A DNA stretch of 64,000 nucleotides from Mycolicibacter minnesotensis. GTDB taxonomy: Bacteria; Actinomycetota; Actinomycetes; Mycobacteriales; Mycobacteriaceae. Positions within the stretch are counted from its first letter, which is position 1, and the number at the start of each line of letters is the position of its first letter. Of the stretch, positions 49,363 to 58,308 are shown in pieces. The DNA lies in the NCBI RefSeq assembly GCF_010731755.1, contig NZ_AP022589.1, positions 248,001 through 312,000 on the forward strand, given 5' to 3'. Both the position numbers and the translations under genes were made by a program. The notes under the pieces were generated by a model that was given only the letters and a program-made list of their open reading frames with translations, was not told where the DNA came from and did not search any database.

Positions 49363-50796
49363 CTAGGTCAAAGGCGCACGGCCCGCGAGGGTCGGCCAGG
49401 GCTTGGCCGCCTCGAGTTCGTAGGCCAGCTCCAACAACCGGGCATCGTGGCCCAGCGGCGCGCTGAACATCATGCCGACCGGCAGCCCAGCCGCTGACTC
49501 GGCCAACGGCAACGAGATCGCCGGTTCACCAGTGGCGTTCTGCAGCGGAGTGAACGCCACCCAGTCCATCAGCCGGTCGATGATCTGCTCATAGTCGGCG
49601 GTGGGGTCGAGGTGGCCCACCCGCGGGGTCTCCTGTGCCAGCGTCGGCGTCAGCACCACGTCGTAGCCGCCGTACAACCGTGACGTGTGCCTGCGGCGCA
49701 CAGCCGAAAGGCGGGCGATCGCCAACGGCAGCCGGTACAGGTGGCGGGTGGCATGGCGATCCAGCCCCAGTGTCAGGTTGTCCAACCGACTGCGATCGAA
49801 GGTCGGACCGAACATCCGGCGCCCACCTCTGACCAACGCGGTGGCCAAAAACGCCCAGTAAAGCAGGAAGTCATCGGCGAAGTACGCGGGTACCGGCGGT
49901 GAGTCGAGGTATTCGACGCGGTGGCCGAGTTCCTCCAGCAAGGCCGCGGTCTTGCTGGTCAGTTCGCGCATCTCCGCCGACGTCTCCCGGTCGATCGACT
50001 GGGCGACCACGGCAACCCTGAGCCGCTGGGTGCCGGGTCCTCGGACATCACCGATCGGCGGCAGCTTCTTGTTCCGTGAAATCCGTTCCGCTTCCGCGTA
50101 AAAGGCAGCGGTGTCGCGCACCGAGCGGGTCACCACCCCGTTGAAGACGATCCGCACCGGCATGGCACGAAGGTCCTTGTCCAGCGGCAGTCGTCCCCGA
50201 GACGGCTTCAAGCCCACCAGTCCGTTGCAGGCCGCAGGAATGCGGATGGAGCCGCCGCCGTCGTTGGCGTGCGCGATGGGAACCGCCCCCGCAGCGACGA
50301 ACGCCGCCGAGCCCGACGACGATGCCCCGGCCGTGTAGTCGGTGTTCCACGGATTGCGCACCGCACCGATCCGCGGGTGCTCCGCGGCGGCACTGAACCC
50401 GAATTCGCTCAACTGCGTCTTACCCAGGGCGATCATGCCGGTGTTCAGATAGAGGCGGGCGAAATCTCCGTCGGCGGTGGCCGGGTGCGGCTGCCAGGCA
50501 TCGGTGCCCTGCATGGTCGGCATCCCGGCCACGTCGACGTTGTCCTTGATGAAGGTGGGGATGCCCCGGAAGTACCCCGAGCGCCCATCCCCCGCACCCT
50601 GGCGGGCTGCCTCACGAGCTCGATCGAAGGCCCGATATGCCACGCCGTTCAATTGCGGGTTGACCGCCTCGGTGCGCGCGATCGCGGCGTCGACAAGCTC
50701 GGCCGCCGATACCTCGCCCGACTGGAGTCGTTCAACCAGACCAACTGTGTCGGAGTCGCCGAGCGCGTCATTACCGAATGCGTGCACATGTTGCAT
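49363..50796 (-). CDS. amiC: Amidase signature family hydrolase (AmiC)
   Basis: A 477-aa amidase signature enzyme. The Ser-cisSer-Lys triad is visible: Lys in GIPTFIKDNVDVAG, cis-Ser in YTAGASSSGSAAFVAAG and the nucleophile Ser in NDGGGSIRIPAACNGLVGLKPSRG. It hydrolyses a carboxamide of unknown nature. ATG 50796 (MQHVHAFGND) is preferred; the longer frame runs into the terminator side of the intergenic region. In M. tuberculosis AmiC (Rv2888c) is known to activate some amide prodrugs. Confidence 0.88.
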   Translation of the reverse strand: MQHVHAFGNDALGDSDTVGLVERLQSGEVSAAELVDAAIARTEAVNPQLNGVAYRAFDRAREAARQGAGDGRSGYFRGIPTFIKDNVDVAGMPTMQGTDAWQPHPATADGDFARLYLNTGMIALGKTQLSEFGFSAAAEHPRIGAVRNPWNTDYTAGASSSGSAAFVAAGAVPIAHANDGGGSIRIPAACNGLVGLKPSRGRLPLDKDLRAMPVRIVFNGVVTRSVRDTAAFYAEAERISRNKKLPPIGDVRGPGTQRLRVAVVAQSIDRETSAEMRELTSKTAALLEELGHRVEYLDSPPVPAYFADDFLLYWAFLATALVRGGRRMFGPTFDRSRLDNLTLGLDRHATRHLYRLPLAIARLSAVRRRHTSRLYGGYDVVLTPTLAQETPRVGHLDPTADYEQIIDRLMDWVAFTPLQNATGEPAISLPLAESAAGLPVGMMFSAPLGHDARLLELAYELEAAKPWPTLAGRAPLT

Positions 50797-50853
50797 TCCG
50801 GTCACACTAGCCGACGGAGCGCACGGTTCCCCACCGACTCGGCCCAAACGAAA

Positions 50854-50892
50854 ATCACCGCCTGCGCCCGATTATGGGGCGCCGGCGGTGAT
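50854..50892 (-). terminator. Intrinsic terminator of rpsB-tsf
   Basis: A long hairpin: ATCACCGCC (50854-50862) pairs with GGCGGTGAT (50884-50892), continuing after one mismatch with GCGCCC (50864-50869) and GGGCGC (50877-50882); loop GATTATG. On the minus strand it is followed by TTTTCG. It lies 18 bp after the tsf stop. Confidence 0.8.
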
Positions 50893-50909
50893 GTTCGTAC
50901 GACGAAGAA

Positions 50910-51725
50910 CTAGGCCTGGCCGACCTCAAACCGCACAAAGCGGGTGACGGTCACGCCGGCCTCGTCCAGCAGCGCCTTGACGGTCTTCTTGGAGTCCGAC
51001 ACCGACGACTGGTCGAGCAGCACCACGTCCTTGAAGAAACCGGTGACCCGGCCCTCGACGATCTTGGGCAGGGCAGCCTCGGGCTTGCCCTCCTCCTTGG
51101 CCGTCTCCTCGGCGATGCGACGCTCGTTGGCCACCAGGTCCGCGGGAACGTCGTCCCGGGTCAGGTACTTGGCCTTGAGCGCGGCGATCTGCAGCGCCAC
51201 CGCATGGGCCGCCTCGGTGTTGTCGCCGCTGTACTCCACCAGCACGCCGACGGCCGGCGGGAGGTCGGAGGCCCGCTTGTGCAAGTAGGTCTCCACGGTG
51301 CCGCCGAAATAGGCGACGCGGCGCAGTTCCAGCTTTTCGCCGATCTTGGCCGACAGCGCCGCGATCGCCTCACCGACGGTGCGGTCGCCGGCCTTGGCAG
51401 CCAGGAGGGCCTCGACGTCGTCGGTCTTTGCGGCCGCAGCAGCCGCGACGACCTCGTCAGCCAGCGCCTTGAACTCGTCGTTCTTGGCGACGAAGTCGGT
51501 CTCGGAGTTCAGCTCGATCAGGGCGCCGTCCTTGGCGGCGACCAGACCTTCGGCGGTGGCACGCTCCGCGCGCTTGCCGACGTCCTTGGCGCCCTTGATG
51601 CGCAGTACCTCGACAGCCTTGTCGAAGTCGCCGTCACTCTCGGCCAGCGCGTTCTTGCAGTCCATCATGCCGGAGCCGGTGAGTTCCCGAAGCCGCTTGA
51701 CGTCGGCAGCGGTGTAGTTCGCCAC
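50910..51725 (-). CDS. tsf: Translation elongation factor Ts
   Basis: A 271-aa nucleotide exchange factor for EF-Tu. N-terminal UBA-like domain [42 protein letters not shown], then the core with [15 protein letters not shown] and the two-subdomain dimerisation region. ATG 51725 starts 15 bp after the rpsB stop, the usual bacterial operon. Transcription ends at the strong hairpin downstream. Confidence 0.97.
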   Translation of the reverse strand: MANYTAADVKRLRELTGSGMMDCKNALAESDGDFDKAVEVLRIKGAKDVGKRAERATAEGLVAAKDGALIELNSETDFVAKNDEFKALADEVVAAAAAAKTDDVEALLAAKAGDRTVGEAIAALSAKIGEKLELRRVAYFGGTVETYLHKRASDLPPAVGVLVEYSGDNTEAAHAVALQIAALKAKYLTRDDVPADLVANERRIAEETAKEEGKPEAALPKIVEGRVTGFFKDVVLLDQSSVSDSKKTVKALLDEAGVTVTRFVRFEVGQA

Positions 51726-51740
51726 TATTGTGTGCCTTTC

Positions 51741-52568
51741 CTACGATGCGTCGGTGGTGGTTTCGGCGGCGGCAGCAGCCTCGGGTGCCGTAGCGGTGGC
51801 ACCAGCCAGCAACTCCTGCTCCCACTCGGCCAGCGGCTCGACCGCTTCGGCCTCCGCCTTGCCCTCGCCGTTGCCCTGACCAGCACGGGCCTGAAGGCCG
51901 TCGGCCACTGCGGCGGCGATGACCTTGGTCAGCAGCGCCGCCGAGCGGATCGCGTCGTCGTTACCCGGGATGGGGTAGTCGACCAGGTCGGGGTCGCAGT
52001 TGGTGTCCAGGATCGCGATGATCGGGATGTTCAGCTTGCGGGCTTCTGCGACTGCCAGGTGTTCCTTGTTGGTGTCGACGACCCAGATGGCCGAGGGCAC
52101 CTTGGCCATGTCGCGAATACCGCCCAGGCTGCGCTCCAGCTTGTTCTTCTCACGGGTCAGCATCAAGATTTCCTTCTTGGTGCGTCCCTCGAAGCCACCG
52201 GTCTGCTCCATGGCCTCGAGCTCCTTCATCCGCTGAAGGCGCTTGTGCACGGTGGAGAAGTTGGTGAGCATGCCGCCGAGCCAGCGCTGGTTCACGTACG
52301 GCATCCCCACCCGGGTTGCCTCGGCCGCGACCGACTCCTGCGCCTGCTTCTTGGTGCCGACGAACATGATGGACCCGCCGTGCGCGACGGTCTCCTTGAC
52401 GAATTCGTACGCCTTGTCGATGAACGTCAGCGTCTGCTGCAAGTCAATGATGTAGATGCCGTTGCGGTCGGTGAAGATGAACCGCTTCATCTTGGGATTC
52501 CAACGACGGGTCTGATGCCCGAAGTGGGCGCCGCTGTCGAGCAGCTGCTTCATGGTCACTACGGCCAT
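51741..52568 (-). CDS. rpsB: 30S ribosomal protein S2
   Basis: A 275-aa protein: [59 protein letters not shown] and the conserved [30 protein letters not shown]-terminal Ala/Glu-rich tail of about 55 residues is typical of actinobacteria. ATG 52568 is chosen from the conserved start; the longer upstream frame is non-coding leader. The leader of about 150 nt contains a strong hairpin. Confidence 0.96.
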   Translation of the reverse strand: MAVVTMKQLLDSGAHFGHQTRRWNPKMKRFIFTDRNGIYIIDLQQTLTFIDKAYEFVKETVAHGGSIMFVGTKKQAQESVAAEATRVGMPYVNQRWLGGMLTNFSTVHKRLQRMKELEAMEQTGGFEGRTKKEILMLTREKNKLERSLGGIRDMAKVPSAIWVVDTNKEHLAVAEARKLNIPIIAILDTNCDPDLVDYPIPGNDDAIRSAALLTKVIAAAVADGLQARAGQGNGEGKAEAEAVEPLAEWEQELLAGATATAPEAAAAAETTTDAS

Positions 52569-52639
52569 GGCGATACCCAGCTTTCTTGGTGTCGGTTGTC
52601 GCCCGGCGTCGGGTGAGGCCGGGCCCTGGTGCCTGCTGA

Positions 52640-52673
52640 GATGCCGGACCCCTGTCGGGGACCATCCGGCATC
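52640..52673 (-). promoter_or_regulatory. Hairpin in the rpsB leader
   Basis: GATGCCGGA (52640-52648) pairs perfectly with TCCGGCATC (52665-52673), with an inner CCCC/GGGG stem and a TGTC loop. It lies about 72 nt upstream of rpsB inside the transcript. It could be a site for feedback control by S2, which I cannot confirm. Confidence 0.4.
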
Positions 52674-52726
52674 CGGTTGTGGTGCAGACACGCGAAGTCA
52701 GTCCGCATAAGCGAACTGCGCAGATG

Positions 52727-52732
52727 AGTTTA
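52727..52732 (-). promoter_or_regulatory. Candidate -10 of rpsB-tsf
   Basis: TAAACT on the minus strand lies about 160 bp ahead of rpsB. No good -35 at 17 bp is seen; the only TTGCTA is 20 bp away, at the edge of the 57-bp repeat array. Confidence 0.35.
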
Positions 52733-52748
52733 CACGGTTCGAGCGGGT

Positions 52749-52976
52749 GGTTTAGCAAGCCTCGAGGAACGAGAGGCGAAGCTGGGACCACCCCATGAAC
52801 CGAGCGGTTCAGCGAGGCTCGACAGAGGAGAGCCGAAGCTGGGACCGCCGCATGAACCCGGCGGTTCAGCGAGGCTCGAGGAACGAGAGGCGAAGCTGGG
52901 ACCGCCGCATGAAACCGGCGGTTCAGCGAGGCTCGACGGAGGAGAGCCGAAGCTGGGACCGCCGCATGAACCGAGC
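52749..52976 (+). repeat. Tandem array of four 57-bp repeats
   Basis: Four head-to-tail units start at 52749, 52806, 52863 and 52920. The consensus begins GGTTCAGCGAGGCTCGA, has AAGCTGGGACCGCC in the middle and ends GCATGAACC plus 4-5 bases. The first unit is the most degenerate (GGTTTAGCAAGCCTCGA). Units 1 and 3 share GGAACGAGAGG where units 2 and 4 have a GAGGAGAGCC version, so pairs may have been duplicated together. Its length is a multiple of three, and one frame on each strand stays open, but no gene is apparent. The rest of 52733-53032 holds only the short approach to the M23 gene. Confidence 0.92.
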
Positions 52977-53032
52977 GCTTTGTCCACAGCGGTGACTGGC
53001 CGAATTCGCCGACGACGGAGTGCACTGGAGAC

Positions 53033-53518
53033 ATGCGAGGTACCACGTTATTGCTGGTCGGAGGCCTCCTCTTGGCCGCACCGGCGCACGGCGACCCGGT
53101 TCGGCTGGATTGGCCGTTGCGGCCGGACCCCGCGGTGCTGCGGGAGTTCGACGCCCCGCGCCCCGATTGGCAGCGCGGCCACCGGGGCGTGGACCTGGCC
53201 GGCGAACCGGGCCAGCCGGTCTATGCCTCCGGTGCTGCGACGGTGGTGTTCGCGGGGCGCGCCGGCGGGCAGCCGGTGGTGTCGCTGGCCCACCCGGGCG
53301 GCCTGCGCACCAGCTACCAGCCGGTGGCCGCGGCGGTGCGGGTCGGCCAATTGGTGGCCGCCGGATCGGTGATCGGAACCTTGGAGCCCGGCCATCCGGG
53401 CTGCGTTTCCTGCTTGCACTGGGGCGCGATGTGGGGGCCGGCGTCGCGGGCCGACTATGTCGATCCGCTGGGATTGCTGGCCTCGACTCCGATCCGGCTC
53501 AAGCCGCTCGCACGGTGA
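53033..53518 (+). CDS. Exported M23 (LytM-like) peptidase family protein (Rv2891-like)
   Basis: A 161-aa protein with a Sec signal peptide (MRGTTLLLVGGLLLAAPAHG, cleavage near residue 20) and one M23 domain. The first zinc motif is RGHRGVDLAGEPGQPVYASG (H-x3-D). The second motif, normally H-x-H, reads CLHWGAMWG, so Cys replaces the first His. It may still bind zinc but activity on peptidoglycan is uncertain. ATG 53033 follows GGAG at 4 nt. Short, without further domains. Confidence 0.82.
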   Translation: MRGTTLLLVGGLLLAAPAHGDPVRLDWPLRPDPAVLREFDAPRPDWQRGHRGVDLAGEPGQPVYASGAATVVFAGRAGGQPVVSLAHPGGLRTSYQPVAAAVRVGQLVAAGSVIGTLEPGHPGCVSCLHWGAMWGPASRADYVDPLGLLASTPIRLKPLAR

Positions 53519-53524
53519 GCGCGG

Positions 53525-54385
53525 CTACGGCGCCGGTAGCCGACGCAGGAAGTCCACGACGGCGGCGATCACCACATCAGGTTGGTCTCGTTGAACCCAA
53601 TGGCCAGCTCCAGCAACAACTTTAAGCTCGGCATGTGGAATCAGAGCGGCGGCGGCGCGGGCGCGCGCGAGGGGCACGCCGGCGTCCCGGTCGCCGTGGA
53701 CGATCAGCGCCGGCCTCGGAAATGTGGGCAGCTGGGGCGTGTAATCGGTCTTCAGCCTGTTCCACAACAGCTCGTCGCTCTGCCACTGCTCGAAGGCGGC
53801 GAAGCCAGGGTTGTGCGCCGCGACCAGGACCGCCGCGATCAGTTCCGGGGTGCGTCTGGCCGAGTCACGGATCAGCGATGTGAGGCTCCAGGACAACATT
53901 GTGCGGTTGGTCGCCATCCAGCGGGTAGTGCTGTCGAGCAGCCCGATGCGCTGCATCGCCCAGGCCAGTATCTGTCGGCCACCGGCCAACCGCGGCATCA
54001 GCCCGTAACTGTCCAGCAGCAACGCCGCAACGACCCGCTCCGGACGCGCTAGCACATGTCCCATCGACAGCCCGCCGCCCAGCGACAGCCCCCCGATGGC
54101 ATAGCTATTCAGGCCAAGCGCGTCGACGAGCTCCCCCACGTAGGCCACCAGCCGCTGCTGGGTCACGCGCCAGGACGGCAGTGGGCTCTCGCCGCAGCCG
54201 GGATGATCGGGGGCGATAACGCGGAAGCCACACGTAGCCAGCCGTGGACCGACTTCCCCCCAGGACAACTCGGCGCTATCGGTACCGCCTCCGTGCAGCA
54301 GCACCACGGTGCGGACCGCATCAGCCGGGTGAAAGTCCAGGTAGGACACCCGACCGCACGGCAGATCCAGTATTGATCGCATCAT
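53525..54385 (-). CDS. Alpha/beta-fold hydrolase
   Basis: A 286-aa hydrolase with an intact triad: nucleophile Ser in IGGLSLGGGLSMG, Asp in LIVHGDRDAGVPL and His in VVAGAGHWVQRDQPD. The oxyanion segment is VVLLHGGGTDSAE. The substrate is unknown. The start (ATGATG at 54385) overlaps the xerC stop, so translation is coupled, and the gene converges with the M23 gene 6 bp away. H37Rv has PPE45 and Rv2893 here, so this gene differs from that genome. Confidence 0.83.
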   Translation of the reverse strand: MMRSILDLPCGRVSYLDFHPADAVRTVVLLHGGGTDSAELSWGEVGPRLATCGFRVIAPDHPGCGESPLPSWRVTQQRLVAYVGELVDALGLNSYAIGGLSLGGGLSMGHVLARPERVVAALLLDSYGLMPRLAGGRQILAWAMQRIGLLDSTTRWMATNRTMLSWSLTSLIRDSARRTPELIAAVLVAAHNPGFAAFEQWQSDELLWNRLKTDYTPQLPTFPRPALIVHGDRDAGVPLARARAAAALIPHAELKVVAGAGHWVQRDQPDVVIAAVVDFLRRLPAP

Positions 54386-55284
54386 CACGCCCGCGGGTGA
54401 GCCTGGTCGTGTACGGCGCGCAGCCGGGCGACTGTGACGTGGGTGTAGAGCTGAGTGGTGGCCAGGCTGGAGTGCCCAAGCAACTCCTGGACGATCCTCA
54501 GGTCCGCTCCGCCCTCCAGCAGATGTGTGGCGGCCGTGTGGCGCAGCCCGTGCGGTCCCATATCCGGTGCTCCACTGACCGCGCCGACAGTCTGGTGCAC
54601 CACGGTGCGCGCCTGACGTGGGTCGAGCCGGCCGCCGCGAGCGCCGAGCAGCAGCGCCGGACCCGATTCCTCCGTCACCAGTCGCGGGCGTCCGCGGACC
54701 AGCCACACCTGCAGCGCGTCGGCCGCCGGCTCCCCGAAGGGAACGGTCCGCTGCTTGTTGCCCTTGCCCACCACGCGCAACACCCGTCTCGAGCTGTCCA
54801 CGTCGTCGAGGTCCAGGCCGCACAGTTCACTGACGCGAACGGCAGTGGCGTAGAGCAGTTCGGCGATCAGCCTGTCCCGCAACGCGAGGGGGTCATCTTG
54901 CTGGGCACCGGATTTGGCAGCGTTCATCACTTGGTGCGCCTGGTCTCGTCGCAAGACCGCCGGCAACGTCCGGCGAGCCTTGGGCAGTTGCAGACGTGCG
55001 CCGGGATCCGACTCCAGGAGTCCGCGTCGTGCAGCCCAGGCCGTGAAGGTCTTGATCGTCGACGTGCGGCGCGCCAGGGTGCTGCGGGCTGCGCCTGAAC
55101 CGGCCTGCGCCGCCAACCAGCTGCGGAGCACCGGCAACGTCAGACCGGCGAGACCGGTATTTCCCTGCTCGGTAAGAAATCCGAACAGCGACCGCAGGTC
55201 ACCGAGATAGGCCCGCCGGGTGTGGTCGGATCGACCTCGCTCCAGGGCCAGATACTCGTCGAACTGGTCGAGAATCGCGTCCAC
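54385..55284 (-). CDS. xerC: Site-specific tyrosine recombinase XerC
   Basis: A 299-aa tyrosine recombinase that resolves chromosome dimers at dif with XerD. The N-terminal SAM-like domain ([32 protein letters not shown]) is followed by the catalytic domain with Arg in [24 protein letters not shown] (H-x-x-R), [15 protein letters not shown] (His and nucleophile Tyr). GTG 55284 matches M. tuberculosis XerC; GTG 55293 is an alternative. The chromosome position (Rv2894c) fits the housekeeping gene rather than a phage integrase. Confidence 0.92.
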   Translation of the reverse strand: MDAILDQFDEYLALERGRSDHTRRAYLGDLRSLFGFLTEQGNTGLAGLTLPVLRSWLAAQAGSGAARSTLARRTSTIKTFTAWAARRGLLESDPGARLQLPKARRTLPAVLRRDQAHQVMNAAKSGAQQDDPLALRDRLIAELLYATAVRVSELCGLDLDDVDSSRRVLRVVGKGNKQRTVPFGEPAADALQVWLVRGRPRLVTEESGPALLLGARGGRLDPRQARTVVHQTVGAVSGAPDMGPHGLRHTAATHLLEGGADLRIVQELLGHSSLATTQLYTHVTVARLRAVHDQAHPRA

Positions 55285-55318
55285 ACCGACCACGGTCTCA
55301 GACCGCACCGGACAGCGC

Positions 55319-56479
55319 TCAGGTGACGCGCCGCAGCGCGTCGGGGGTGAGATCAAGCCGTGACGGATAACCGTCGACCGCCATGATCAGGTCCGCCTCC
55401 GCCAACAGGGAACGCAGCACGTGCACGATCCCGGCCGTACCGCCGAGGGCAAGTCCGTAGGCATAGGGCCGCCCGATGCCCACCGCCGTGGCCCCCAGCG
55501 CGAGAGCCTTGATGATGTCGGCACCGGTGCGAATCCCCGAATCGAAGAGAACCGGCATCCCGTCGGCGGCGGCCACCACGTCGGGCAGGCAGTCCAGGGC
55601 CGGGAGTCCCCCGTTGGCCTGGCGCCCGCCATGGGTGGAGCAGTAGATGCCGTCGACGCCCCCGTCTCGGGCACGTCGTACATCGTCGGGGTGGCAGATC
55701 CCCTTGACGATCAACGGTAGGTCGGTCAGTGACCGCAACCAGGGCAGGTCATCCCAGGTCAGCGGGTTCCCGAAGGTCTGAATCCAGGACAAGATGGCGG
55801 CTTGTGGGTTCTCCTCGGGTGCCTGAGCCAGGCTCGCGCGGAACACCGGGTCGGAGAAATAGTTGGACAGGCAATGCCCGCGCAGTTGCGGGAAGTTCGA
55901 CGTCGACAGGTCGCGGGGACGCCAGCCCGGGACCCAGGTGTCCAGGGTGACGACGATGGCCTTGTAACCGGCCGCCTCGGCACGCTGCACCAGGCTGGCG
56001 GCCAGATCACGATCCTTGGGCGTGTACAGCTGGAAAAACCCAGGCGTGCCGCCGAACTCGGCAGCGACGTCTTCGAGCGGGTCGGCGGTGAGGGTGGACA
56101 CCATCATCGGCACTCCGGTGGCCGCTGCCGCGCGTGCGCTGGCCAGGTCGCCGTGTCCGTCCTGGTCGCAGATACCGATGACACCGATCGGCGCCATGAA
56201 GATCGGTGAAGGCAGCCGCATTCCGAACATGTCGATCGACAGGTCACGCTCGGCGGCGCCGACGAACATCCTTGGGATAAGACCCCAGCCGTCAAAGGCA
56301 GTGACGTTGATCCGCTGGGTGCGCTCGTCGCCGGCACCACCGGCCACATACGACCACACCGAGGGCGACATCGCCGCAGCGGCTTTGGCCTCCAGTTCGG
56401 TATAGGTCATCGGGAAGGCGGGCTGCACCCCGGCCAAGCCCTGCAGATAGATCTCGAACTGATAATCCCCGAATGCCAT
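55319..56479 (-). CDS. L-lactate 2-monooxygenase-like FMN-dependent alpha-hydroxy acid oxidase
   Basis: A 386-aa flavoprotein. The N-terminus ([18 protein letters not shown]) and [29 protein letters not shown] match lactate 2-monooxygenase from M. smegmatis, which turns lactate into acetate and CO2. The active-site His lies in [26 protein letters not shown]-binding in [20 protein letters not shown] and [10 protein letters not shown] closely related oxidase cannot be excluded. It starts 4 bp after viuB on the same strand and is followed by xerC after about 34 bp. The H37Rv locus lacks it as I recall. Confidence 0.85.
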   Translation of the reverse strand: MAFGDYQFEIYLQGLAGVQPAFPMTYTELEAKAAAAMSPSVWSYVAGGAGDERTQRINVTAFDGWGLIPRMFVGAAERDLSIDMFGMRLPSPIFMAPIGVIGICDQDGHGDLASARAAAATGVPMMVSTLTADPLEDVAAEFGGTPGFFQLYTPKDRDLAASLVQRAEAAGYKAIVVTLDTWVPGWRPRDLSTSNFPQLRGHCLSNYFSDPVFRASLAQAPEENPQAAILSWIQTFGNPLTWDDLPWLRSLTDLPLIVKGICHPDDVRRARDGGVDGIYCSTHGGRQANGGLPALDCLPDVVAAADGMPVLFDSGIRTGADIIKALALGATAVGIGRPYAYGLALGGTAGIVHVLRSLLAEADLIMAVDGYPSRLDLTPDALRRVT

Positions 56480-56483
56480 GGCG

Positions 56484-57341
56484 TCAGCCTGTCTTTTCTT
56501 CGGCCGCCTCGGTGGCGGCGAGTTCCTTCTTCCACTGCCGGAAGGTCTCTTCGGTGCGCCCGCGGCGCCAGTATCCCGAGATCGACGCCCACTTGGCGTC
56601 GACGCCGCGCACCGTGCGGACATAGGGCCGCAGGTTATGCATGACAGCCTGCGCCTCGCCGTGGATGAACACCTGAACCTGTCCCGGCGGCCACGCGGCG
56701 GTGGTGACGGCTGCGACCAGAGGGGCGTTGTCCCCGGCCCGCTCCTGCCCCACCAGGTCCGCGCGCCCGCCGCGGTGCAACCAGGTCAGCTCCACGCCGT
56801 CCGGGACGGCCAGCGCGACCTCGTCCTCGGGACCGGCGACTTCGATGAACACCTTGCCGACCGCATCGGACGGCAACGCCTCCAGCGCGGCCGCGATCGC
56901 CGGCAGCGCACTCTCGTCGCCGGCCAGCAGATGCCAGTCGGCTGCAGGGTCTGGCGCGTAGGCGCCGGCCGGACCCATCACGTAGGCCGGGTCGCCAGGT
57001 TGCGCGTTGCGTGCCCAGGGTCCGACAAGCCCGTGGTCACCATGTACGGAGACGTCGATGGTGAGCTCGCGAGTGAGCGGGTCGGCGCGTCGAACGGTGA
57101 GGGTGCGGATCACCGGTCGCTGCTCGTCCGGCAGACCTGCGAAACTGTCCAACGTCAGCGGCTGCGGCAGCGCTGCGACGTCGACGTCGTAGCGCACGAA
57201 AACCACTTTGACGTACGCATCGACGAAAGCGCTGGGTTGGAACGTGTCGAAACCTCTGCCGCCCAACACCACTCGAATCAGATGTTCGGAGAGCGGCTCG
57301 GTGCGGACAACCTCGAAGGTGTGTACCGGTCGTCCCGCCAC
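56484..57341 (-). CDS. viuB: Siderophore-interacting protein ViuB
   Basis: A 285-aa FAD-dependent ferric-siderophore reductase of the SIP family. FAD-binding motif [12 protein letters not shown], then [22 protein letters not shown], and the C-terminal NAD(P)H domain [14 protein letters not shown] with [16 protein letters not shown]. It releases iron from siderophores in the cytosol. GTG 57341 with GGGAG 5 nt upstream is preferred. As in H37Rv (Rv2895c), it neighbours xerC, but the lactate oxidase gene is inserted between them. Upstream, 57342-57539 shows no gene. Confidence 0.9.
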   Translation of the reverse strand: MAGRPVHTFEVVRTEPLSEHLIRVVLGGRGFDTFQPSAFVDAYVKVVFVRYDVDVAALPQPLTLDSFAGLPDEQRPVIRTLTVRRADPLTRELTIDVSVHGDHGLVGPWARNAQPGDPAYVMGPAGAYAPDPAADWHLLAGDESALPAIAAALEALPSDAVGKVFIEVAGPEDEVALAVPDGVELTWLHRGGRADLVGQERAGDNAPLVAAVTTAAWPPGQVQVFIHGEAQAVMHNLRPYVRTVRGVDAKWASISGYWRRGRTEETFRQWKKELAATEAAEEKTG

Positions 57342-57539
57342 GCTGTCTCCCGTCGTCGCCCTGCCCAGCCGACTATACGAGGCGCGCACCTGGGTTTCGC
57401 AGCGCCAGACGTTTTGATCAGGTGGTGCGAGCCGTGGCCCGAGACGGGGCGATGTCGTCAGTATCGTCGGTCTCAGAGGTCAGGTCCCAAGCGGTGTGCT
57501 CAGCCCGCTAAGTGACAACGCCCAGCTCCGGCGGAAGGA

Positions 57540-58268
57540 TTACCGCGTTCCCGGGTGGAGAATGTCTTCCGCGGCGGCACCGTCAACGACTGCGCGTGCA
57601 AGGTCGACGAGACGCTGGTTCGTCATTCGGGCGTGCGCCCGCAGCAGGTCAAACGACTCATTGACGTCAACTGCGCCGCGTTCGGCAAGCACACCCTTGG
57701 CCTGTTCGATGATGACCCGCGTGTTCAGCGCCGTCTGCAACTGCTGCTTGACCAACTCCGATCGCGTCAGCACTCGTTGGTGCAGAATCCCGATTGTCGC
57801 CACATCCGCGAGAGCCTGACCCACCGCAACGTTGGCCCCCGAGAGCACTTTTGCTTCGGCGCTGAACAGGTTCAGGGCACCGATGCACTCATCGCGTAGC
57901 CGCATCGGTAACGCGCACACCGCATGGAAGCCGTAATCGAGGGCTCGCTCGGCAAACCCCGGCCATAGATCCCGTTCTGCGCTCAGATCACCCACCAGCA
58001 CGGCGGTTCCGCTCCGGTAGGCCTGCAGGCAGGGGCCGACATTGGCCTGGATCTGAAACAGTTCCAACAGCCGGGTTTGTTCACTGCTGGAAGCCAAGAC
58101 TCGCAGGGTGCCCCACGCGTCACCGAGCAAGATCCCAGCCGCGGCGATCGGCAAAAATTCCATGGAACCGTCGATGAGTTGCTGCGCCAGTTCCACCACG
58201 TCGTAGTCGGCAACAAGCGTGTCCGCCAACCCGACAAACGCATGTGCCAAACCTTCGTAGCGATCCAT
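57540..58268 (-). CDS. GAF-ANTAR RNA-binding regulator 1
   Basis: A 242-aa protein. An N-terminal GAF sensor domain (about residues 25-165: GTLRVLASSSEQTRLLELFQIQANVGPCLQAYRSG) is followed by an ANTAR domain (RVIIEQAKGVLAERGAVDVNESFDLLRAHARMTNQRLVDLARAVV). ANTAR domains bind paired RNA hairpins to prevent transcription termination. The signal sensed is unknown. ATG 58268 lies 40 bp after the second GAF-ANTAR gene on the same strand, so both are probably co-transcribed. Confidence 0.87.
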   Translation of the reverse strand: MDRYEGLAHAFVGLADTLVADYDVVELAQQLIDGSMEFLPIAAAGILLGDAWGTLRVLASSSEQTRLLELFQIQANVGPCLQAYRSGTAVLVGDLSAERDLWPGFAERALDYGFHAVCALPMRLRDECIGALNLFSAEAKVLSGANVAVGQALADVATIGILHQRVLTRSELVKQQLQTALNTRVIIEQAKGVLAERGAVDVNESFDLLRAHARMTNQRLVDLARAVVDGAAAEDILHPGTR

Positions 58269-58308
58269 CTAAGTTCCCTTCTGTGCGCATCTTCCCACGC
58301 GGGAAGCG

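Noticed and set aside
52730..52987. 85-aa frame across the repeat array
   Set aside because: The 57-bp unit is a multiple of three, so open frames arise automatically. There is no ribosome binding site or non-repeat sequence.
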